This document shows, one piece after another, positions 27,910 through 33,325 of a stretch of 33,325 nt of DNA. The notes below the pieces were generated by a model. That model did no database searches, was not told where the DNA came from, and worked only from the letters and a program-made list of their open reading frames with translations. Origin of the DNA: Pseudomonadales bacterium (lineage in GTDB: Bacteria > Pseudomonadota > Gammaproteobacteria > Pseudomonadales > Pseudohongiellaceae); NCBI GenBank assembly GCA_022821865.1, contig JAJECW010000032.1, positions 1 to 33,325 of the forward strand, given 5' to 3'. Both the position numbers and the translations under genes were made by a program. How positions within the stretch are numbered: position 1 is the stretch's first letter; every line of letters begins with the position of its first letter.

Positions 27910-28137
27910 TCAGGTTTCGTCCGGCGCCTTGAGGTTCATGGATACGGCGTGGATCGCGCCGCTGAGGATGTGGCTGTTCAGAATCCCGTAGATCTTCTGC
28001 TGGCGCTTGACGGCGTTCAGCCCGGCAAAGACGGAGCCCGTGGCGGAAACGAGGAATTTGCCGTCGCCGCCGCTGACGGCGATTTCACAATCGGGAAGCT
28101 CCGCCCGCAGCAGGCGGGCGATTTCGTCGCAGTCCAA
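27910..28137 (-). CDS. ibaG: BolA/IbaG family protein
   Basis: A 75-residue BolA-fold protein: DCDEIARLLRAELPDCEIAV, GKFLVSATGSVFAGLNAVKR and the C-terminal IHAVSMNLKAP. The family works with monothiol glutaredoxins in iron-sulfur trafficking, and IbaG is the acid-responsive member next to murA. The start is TTG at 28135-28137 with GGAG eight bases upstream. Longer frames run back into mlaC and would add an unrelated Arg-rich leader. No STAS protein MlaB is encoded between it and mlaC, unlike many relatives. Confidence 0.92.
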   Translation of the reverse strand: MDCDEIARLLRAELPDCEIAVSGGDGKFLVSATGSVFAGLNAVKRQQKIYGILNSHILSGAIHAVSMNLKAPDET

Positions 28138-28154
28138 GGTTCTTTCTCCGCCCG

Positions 28155-28760
28155 CTATTGCCAGTTGTCGAGCACGGCGTCGATGTCGTTGCCGTATTCG
28201 GCCATCAGCGCGCTGAACTGGGTAAAGTACTGGCGTCCCAGATTGATGCCCGCCAGGCTCAGGTTGCGCAGCTTCCATTCGTTGTCGGCGTTCAGGAACA
28301 TCTGGAACTGGAACAGCACCGGCTGGCCGTTGCCGCCGGCGAGTTCCATGGTGACGATGGTGCTTTCCGGGGTGTCGCGGTCCGGATTTTCCGAAGGACG
28401 GAAGCTGACTTCCTGGTCAACATAGGTCAGCAGGGCCGCGCCGTAGAAGCGGGTGAGGTTGCCCCGCAGAATCTGCCCGAACCGCTGCTGTTGTCCGGGG
28501 CCGGCGGCGTCGAGATAGCGATTCATCACCACCGCCGCCACCGCGTCGAAATCCACGAACCGGTCGAGCACGCCTTCCACGCCGGAGTAGAAGGCTTCGC
28601 TGTCGGTGGCGAACAACTGCCGGGTTTCCCCCACTTGCCGCAGCAGGGTGTCCACGGCAAGCCGGGCGGTGTCTACCGCTGTCGGTTGCTGGGCATGACC
28701 GGCGCCATGGGCGGCCAAGAACAGCAGCAGCGCGCACAATGTTCTGAAGGGAGATCGCAT
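28155..28760 (-). CDS. mlaC: Periplasmic phospholipid shuttle MlaC
   Basis: A 201-residue protein with a cleavable signal (LCALLLFLAAHGAGHA then QQ). The MlaC family pattern follows: GVEGVLDRFVDFDAVAAVVM, FGQILRGNLTRFYGAALL, and NEWKLRNLSLAGINLGRQYF with a C-terminal YGNDIDAVLDNW. It carries phospholipid between the outer membrane MlaA complex and the inner membrane MlaFEDB transporter. The ATG at 28758-28760 is chosen because it begins the signal peptide. Upstream, where mlaF/E/D usually lie, is the 3' end of an unrelated autotransporter, so the rest of the system must be elsewhere or lost. Confidence 0.92.
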   Translation of the reverse strand: MRSPFRTLCALLLFLAAHGAGHAQQPTAVDTARLAVDTLLRQVGETRQLFATDSEAFYSGVEGVLDRFVDFDAVAAVVMNRYLDAAGPGQQQRFGQILRGNLTRFYGAALLTYVDQEVSFRPSENPDRDTPESTIVTMELAGGNGQPVLFQFQMFLNADNEWKLRNLSLAGINLGRQYFTQFSALMAEYGNDIDAVLDNWQ

Positions 28761-28822
28761 GGGCGCGAGTGTAACCCATTCTCCGGAAATTTTGCCAACC
28801 TTCCGGCTGCGGCGACCGGGAC

Positions 28823-31800
28823 TCACCAGCGCCAGAGGAGTTCGAGTTTCAGGCCGTGTTCGGGGTCGGCGTTGGGGGCGGTTTCGCGGCGGACGCCCAT
28901 CAGGCCCACCGACAGTTCCGGACCCTTGGCCGCCGGGTTGGGCACGACCCGCCAGCCCAGGCTCAGGTCGCGGCCGCCCATGCCGTTGGCGTAGCCCAGC
29001 GAGGGGCTGCCGATGAAGCGGCCGCGGAAGGTCTCGAAACCCCAGCTTGCCTCGCTGGTCCAGCGTCCCCGCTGGAGCGCTCCGCCCCGGGGGCCGCCGA
29101 AAGCTTCGGGCGAAAGCAGCGCGTCGAGTCCGCCGCTGTCCCGACCGCCGAGTTCGTGGCGCAGGGTGAACATCGGGCCGAGCTTGCTGCCCGGGTCCGG
29201 GTCGAAGACGATGCCGGCGGAGAAGCCCCGGTCCTTGATCGCATCGTCGGCGTGTGACAGCAGCGCCCGCGCCAGCAGGTCGGCGCCGATTCCCAGCGTG
29301 GGATGGCTCCAGGCCAGGCCGCCGCCGAGTTCGACGCCAAAACCCGTTTCCGCGTCGCCGCCGTCGTGACGCGCGGCGATTTCCAGTTTGGGACGGAGTT
29401 GGCCGAGTTCATCGAGCGGGACCCGCCAACTGCCTTCCAGCCCCAGCCGCAGCCGGGTCACGGCGGTGTCCGAGGCCGCCAGGGCGCGGCTGGCGTCGGA
29501 GGCTGTGCCCGCCCACAGCGCGTCGGACACCACCGCCAGCGCCGGGCCGCGCCGACCGAACAGCGCCGGCAGCCGCCCGCGCAGGCCCACCGAGGCCATG
29601 CGCCAGTCGATGTCGGCGCCATGGGACGGCGCCGGGCCACCGGCGGCCGCGTCCGGCGACAGCGTGACTTCGCCAGTGCCATAGCCCGCCGCGCCCCAGA
29701 CATCCAGGCGCTCATTGACCCGCACCGAGCCGTAGGGAACCACCGAAGTCAGCGTGGTGTCGATTTCGCCGCCGCCGGGATCGTAATCCCCGCCGCCCCA
29801 GCTCCGGGTCACCGCCAGCCCCGCGAGCCAGTCGTCCCGGGCGTAATCCGCGCCGAGCATGGCGGTGGTAATGTCGCCGCCGAGTTGCAGCCCGTCGGCG
29901 GCGCCGTCGAAGCTCGAATGCGCGGCTCGGCCCCAGAAGGCGAGACTGCCGCCGTTTTCGCCGGGGTCCAGGGTTTCGGTGAAGGAACTGCCGAGCAGCA
30001 GCCTGCGGCCCAGGGATTCCAGGGCTTCGTTCGCGGAAGGCCGTGGGAAACCGTTCCCCCCGGCGCCATCCGGGTTGCCGTTCATGCCGGGGGCATTCCC
30101 GCCGCCGCCATTCATGGCCGCGGTCCAGGGCGAAGCCGGGGCGCCCGCGCCGATTTCGCCGGGCTGTCCGGCGAACGGGACCGGGCCGCCCTGGTTCGCG
30201 GCGAAACCGGTCGCGCCGGAGAGGGATGCCCCCTGCCCCATGGCGGCGGATTGTCCCAAGGCGCCGGTGTTGGCGGGTGTCGTCGCTCCAGACCACTGGG
30301 CGAGGGAATAGCCGCCGATCTCGCGCCGGCTGCCCGGGGTTCTCGGGTCGGCGATCCGCGCCGCGACCCCGTCCAGGGCCTGCTGCGCCACCGCGCGGCC
30401 AAAACGTCCGAGCCACGCCGCCGGCATGGCGTCGCGGCCGCGGATCGTGCCGGTCGCCTCGCCGTCGCCGATGTCTGCCCCCTCGGGCCGCGAAAGCCGC
30501 AGGGCAAAAGTCTCGTCCGGGTCGTCGTGGGCGTCATCCACCGTGGCGATGGATATGCTGCGTTCGGTTTCGCCGGGGGCGAAGCGCAGCCTGCCGGGCG
30601 CAGCGATGAAATCCACCCCGGCAATCGCGGTGCCGGACTGGGCTTCCCAGGAGACATCCACCGCGCGGGTGGCGGGCCGGTCGAGGCTGACGCGGAATTG
30701 CAGCGTTTCTCCCTCGAAACCTTCGGCGTCGGCGATGGAAAGCACGGGCGGCGAATCGTTGTCGGCCACCGCCACCGAGGCGCCGGCTTCGGTTTCGTGG
30801 AGCTTGTAGCCTTCGCCCGCGCCGAGCGTGACCGAAACCGCGCCGTCGGCCTCGTCGTCGCTGTCGTCGATAGTGGAAACCGCAAGGGTCGCGGCGCCTG
30901 TTGGGGGAATCGCGACCCTGCGCTCCCCCAGCGTCCCGGCTGCGGCGAATGCGCCGGTCTGGGCCAGGGTGACGGCGACTTCCAGGGCTTCCAGCGGCGG
31001 CGGCTCGGCGGCGAGGGTGAAGACGGCGTCGGCGCCTTCGGTCACGGGACTGCCCGCGGAGACGCGCACCACCGGCATATCGCCGTCGAGGATGCGCAGG
31101 GCGATGCTGGTGGTCAATCCGTCATAGCCGCCGCCCATCGCGGCGAGGGCGAGGATCGCTTCCCCGTCCGCGAGATCGTCGTCGCGCCTGGCCGCGACCG
31201 TCACTGTGCGCGGTTCGCTCCAATTGTCGGGGGTGAAGACAAAAGTGTCCTGGAAACCTTCGGCGCCGGGGTCAGTGTCGAAGGTGAGCGCCCCGCCTTC
31301 CGGTCCGCTGACGGCGATGGTCACGGGGCCGATGGGTTCGCTGCCCAGTTTCGCGCTAAAGACCGCTTCGCCGCCTTCGGGTATCTCCAGCGCGGTTGGC
31401 GACAGCAGCAGGGCCGCGGTGTCGTCGTCGCCGATGGTGAGGATGTGGCGGATGGTTTCGCCCGGCTTGTAGCCATCGCCGGTTGCGATGGTCAGGATCA
31501 CGGTTTCGCCGTCCTCGTCGATGGCGTCGTCGAGAATCGCAACGGCAATCGCCGCCCGGGTGGCGCCGGCGGGGATGTTGATATATTCCGCGTCTTCAAT
31601 GACGAAATCCGCGCCCGCCCCGGCGGCGCCGCCAATGGTGTATTCGAGGCGGAATCCATCCGCGGGCGCGGTGTCGATCAATATGCCCACTTCCACGGTT
31701 CCCGCGTCCTCGCCTGCCCCGGAGGCCGCTTCGGCAAAGGAGACTTCCGGAAGTTCCGGTTCCGGTTCGGGTTCGGGGTCCGGTTCCGGTTCGGGGTCCG

Positions 31801-33325
31801 GTTTCGGGTCCGGGTCCGGGTCCGGGTCCGGTGGAGGCGGTGGCGGCGGCGCGGTGTCGTCGTCCACCACCGCGGCGGTGACATTGGCGATGCTGACGCC
31901 GTTGTAATTCGTGTCGGTGGACGTGGCGCTGTGACTGACGGTGACGCTGCGGTTGCCAGCCTGGTCCACGTTATCGTCCACGCCGGTCACGGTGACCGTC
32001 TTCGGCGTGCTCCAGTTGGACGGGGTGAAGGTCAGGCTCGCGGGGCTGACGGTGGCCACTCCCGTGTCGCCCGAGGACACGGCGATGGTCACGTCGTGGC
32101 TCGGATGGCTGGTCAGGACCACCGTGTAGGTATCGGTGTTGCCCGCGCCCGACGCCTCGGTGACCGAGGTCGAACCGGCGGACTCGACGATATTCACGCC
32201 CGCGGTGTCGTCGTTGCTGATCGCCACGCTCCCGGGCGAACCGGACAGGGTCAGGGTGCCCGAAGGCGAGATGCCCGGCGACCGGCTGCCCGAACCATAG
32301 GCGATGGACAGCGTGCGCGCGGCCACGCCGTCGTTGTCCACGGCGGCCAGCTCCAGCGTCGCCGCCCGGGCCCCGGCGCCGGAGAACCGCACCGCCGGAT
32401 TCTGGGCGCTGTGCGGGTTGCTTGTCAGCAGGGTGACGCCGGCGTTGAGGCTGCCCCCGCTCTTCAGTCCAAAAGTGTAGTGCGAGGCCACGTTCGCCCC
32501 GGTCACCGTCAGCGGCGCCGTCACGGTCTCCCCCGCCGTCAGCGCCCGGCCCAGGGTCAGGGTCACGTCGGTCTTGTTGCCCGCCCCCGACTCATTGATG
32601 CTCGCCGACCCCGTCGCCAGGGTCAGGGTGACCGCGCTGGCCGGGGCGTCCACGATGTTGAAGCCCGCCAGGTTGTCGGTTCGGCTCGCGCCCCCGGCGA
32701 GACCCGTGGCGGTGGGCGCGCCAAGGCCGATGTCCACCGCCTCGCCGCTCTCGGCAGCGCTGTCGCCGGCGGCGCTCAGGGTCAGGGTCGCCACCCGGGC
32801 GCTGGCGCCGTTGCCAGGGCCGGTGAAGGTCACGCTGGCGTTGCCGCTGTTCAGGTTGCTGTAGGTCACGCCCGCGGCCAGGGTGCCGGCGAGTGTGTAG
32901 TCGGTGTTGCGCGTGGCGGCGCCCGCGAAGGTCAGCGGCGCGGCGAGGACCTCGCCGTCCACCAGGCCCCGGCCCAGGGTGAGCGTGATGGTCTTTTCGC
33001 CGCCCTCGGTCACGTCGCCCGCGGGACCGGCCAGGGTGACCGTGGTCGGATCGTCGTCCGTTACCCTGGCGGTGACGCTGTCAATGCCGATGTTGTTGTA
33101 ATCGCCATCCGTGGAACTCGCCGCGTGGCCGATGGCCACGTCACGTCCGCCGCCCGGATTGTCCGCGTTGTCGTCCACGCCGGTCACGGTGACCGTCTTC
33201 GGCGTGCTCCAGTTGGACGGGGTGAAGGTCAGGCTCGCGGGGCTGACGGTGGCCGCTCCCGTGTCGCCCGAGGACACGGCGATGGTCACGTCGTGGCTCG
33301 GATGGCTGGTCAGGACCACCGTGTA
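28823..33325 (-). CDS. Giant autotransporter with Calx-beta-like repeats (N-terminus outside window)
   Basis: At least 1500 residues; the frame is open to the right edge, so the start is missing. In order from the edge: repeats with SLTFTPSNWSTPKTVTVTG and VDDN; a longer repeat unit with TLGRGL/TLGRAL segments; a second near-identical SLTFTPSNW block about 399 residues on; an Asp/Glu/Pro linker; several Calx-beta-like domains (VSFAEAASGAGEDAGTVEV ... IGDDD; VRVSAGSPVTEGADAVF; LSIADAEGFEGETLQF). A Gly/Asn/Pro-rich stretch precedes a C-terminal outer membrane beta-barrel of about 330 residues (LAFWGRAAHSSFDG, TTAMLGADYARDDWLAGLAV) ending in LELLWRW. It is probably a surface adhesin, an inference from family. 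It lies at the place of the mla transporter genes. Confidence 0.88.
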   Translation of the reverse strand, partial: YTVVLTSHPSHDVTIAVSSGDTGAATVSPASLTFTPSNWSTPKTVTVTGVDDNADNPGGGRDVAIGHAASSTDGDYNNIGIDSVTARVTDDDPTTVTLAGPAGDVTEGGEKTITLTLGRGLVDGEVLAAPLTFAGAATRNTDYTLAGTLAAGVTYSNLNSGNASVTFTGPGNGASARVATLTLSAAGDSAAESGEAVDIGLGAPTATGLAGGASRTDNLAGFNIVDAPASAVTLTLATGSASINESGAGNKTDVTLTLGRALTAGETVTAPLTVTGANVASHYTFGLKSGGSLNAGVTLLTSNPHSAQNPAVRFSGAGARAATLELAAVDNDGVAARTLSIAYGSGSRSPGISPSGTLTLSGSPGSVAISNDDTAGVNIVESAGSTSVTEASGAGNTDTYTVVLTSHPSHDVTIAVSSGDTGVATVSPASLTFTPSNWSTPKTVTVTGVDDNVDQAGNRSVTVSHSATSTDTNYNGVSIANVTAAVVDDDTAPPPPPPPDPDPDPDPKPDPEPEPDPEPEPEPELPEVSFAEAASGAGEDAGTVEVGILIDTAPADGFRLEYTIGGAAGAGADFVIEDAEYINIPAGATRAAIAVAILDDAIDEDGETVILTIATGDGYKPGETIRHILTIGDDDTAALLLSPTALEIPEGGEAVFSAKLGSEPIGPVTIAVSGPEGGALTFDTDPGAEGFQDTFVFTPDNWSEPRTVTVAARRDDDLADGEAILALAAMGGGYDGLTTSIALRILDGDMPVVRVSAGSPVTEGADAVFTLAAEPPPLEALEVAVTLAQTGAFAAAGTLGERRVAIPPTGAATLAVSTIDDSDDEADGAVSVTLGAGEGYKLHETEAGASVAVADNDSPPVLSIADAEGFEGETLQFRVSLDRPATRAVDVSWEAQSGTAIAGVDFIAAPGRLRFAPGETERSISIATVDDAHDDPDETFALRLSRPEGADIGDGEATGTIRGRDAMPAAWLGRFGRAVAQQALDGVAARIADPRTPGSRREIGGYSLAQWSGATTPANTGALGQSAAMGQGASLSGATGFAANQGGPVPFAGQPGEIGAGAPASPWTAAMNGGGGNAPGMNGNPDGAGGNGFPRPSANEALESLGRRLLLGSSFTETLDPGENGGSLAFWGRAAHSSFDGAADGLQLGGDITTAMLGADYARDDWLAGLAVTRSWGGGDYDPGGGEIDTTLTSVVPYGSVRVNERLDVWGAAGYGTGEVTLSPDAAAGGPAPSHGADIDWRMASVGLRGRLPALFGRRGPALAVVSDALWAGTASDASRALAASDTAVTRLRLGLEGSWRVPLDELGQLRPKLEIAARHDGGDAETGFGVELGGGLAWSHPTLGIGADLLARALLSHADDAIKDRGFSAGIVFDPDPGSKLGPMFTLRHELGGRDSGGLDALLSPEAFGGPRGGALQRGRWTSEASWGFETFRGRFIGSPSLGYANGMGGRDLSLGWRVVPNPAAKGPELSVGLMGVRRETAPNADPEHGLKLELLWRW
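31752..31853. repeat. Low-complexity Pro/Asp/Glu linker tract in the autotransporter gene
   Basis: Alternating six-base units such as GGTTCC, GGTTCG and GGGTCC on the plus strand encode a Pro-Asp/Pro-Glu/Pro-Lys linker on the minus strand. Because the unit is a multiple of three, length changes would keep the frame. Confidence 0.75.
31981..32128. repeat. Long direct repeat in the autotransporter, copy 1
   Basis: This 148-base stretch matches 33178-33325 at an offset of 1197 bases (399 codons), with one mismatch seen by eye (near 32059). It encodes a TSHPSHDVTIAVSSGDTG...SLTFTPSNW...VTVTG block. Confidence 0.9.
33178..33325. repeat. Long direct repeat in the autotransporter, copy 2 (runs off the edge)
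   Basis: Near-identical to 31981-32128. The match continues to the last base of the window, so the true repeat is longer. Confidence 0.9.

Overview
The window is a GC-rich chromosomal segment from a gammaproteobacterium. Most of its gene order follows the arrangement known from Pseudomonas and its relatives: lpoA-yraN-diaA/gmhA-dolP, then sspA-petC/B/A-rpsI-rplM on the other strand, then zapE/zapG, cysD-cysNC, an algW/degS protease, hisD-hisG-murA-ibaG and mlaC. The genus cannot be named from the sequence. The genes describe an aerobic organism with a cytochrome bc1 complex, assimilatory sulfate activation, short-form HisG and an outer membrane stress protease.

Layout. 19-132: a four-hairpin repeated element (copy A). 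295-3683 (+): envelope and cell-division-linked genes lpoA, yraN, SIS isomerase, BON lipoprotein. 3709-8133 (-): sspA, a fused cytochrome b/c1 gene, the Rieske protein, and ribosomal proteins S9 and L13 behind a recognisable sigma70 promoter. 8137-18648: an accessory island between rplM and zapE, which are close neighbours in related genomes. It holds a PIN toxin/antitoxin pair with a symmetric operator, a type III-like restriction-modification system (res and mod) with DUF2283/DUF4258 remnants between its genes, a secreted serine hydrolase, a DUF4097 repeat protein, and several copies of a short palindromic repeat. 18649-24558: zapE (-), zapG, cysD, copy B of the four-hairpin element, cysNC, and the DegS/AlgW protease (+). 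24581-28760 (-): hisD, hisG, murA, ibaG, mlaC. 28823 to the right edge (-): the C-terminal 1500 residues of a giant autotransporter with Calx-beta-like repeats.

Three observations stand out. First, the element at 19-132 recurs at 21369-21482 with the same length and no indels. It forms four hairpins, and five base pairs have changed on both sides so that pairing is kept. That is strong evidence for selection on a folded RNA (or single-stranded DNA). Two of its hairpins show GGA in the apical loop, as CsrA/RsmA targets do. Copy B ends at the ribosome-binding site of cysNC. Second, the mod gene carries a 43-base AGTC-type tetranucleotide tract, the signature of a phase-variable methyltransferase. 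The tract lies in mid-gene, after all the catalytic motifs, so slippage would remove only the C-terminal half. The specificity domain of the same gene is strikingly AT-rich, which suggests it was exchanged. Third, a copy of the dispersed palindromic repeat sits in frame inside mod, resembling the coding-region palindromic elements known from Rickettsia.
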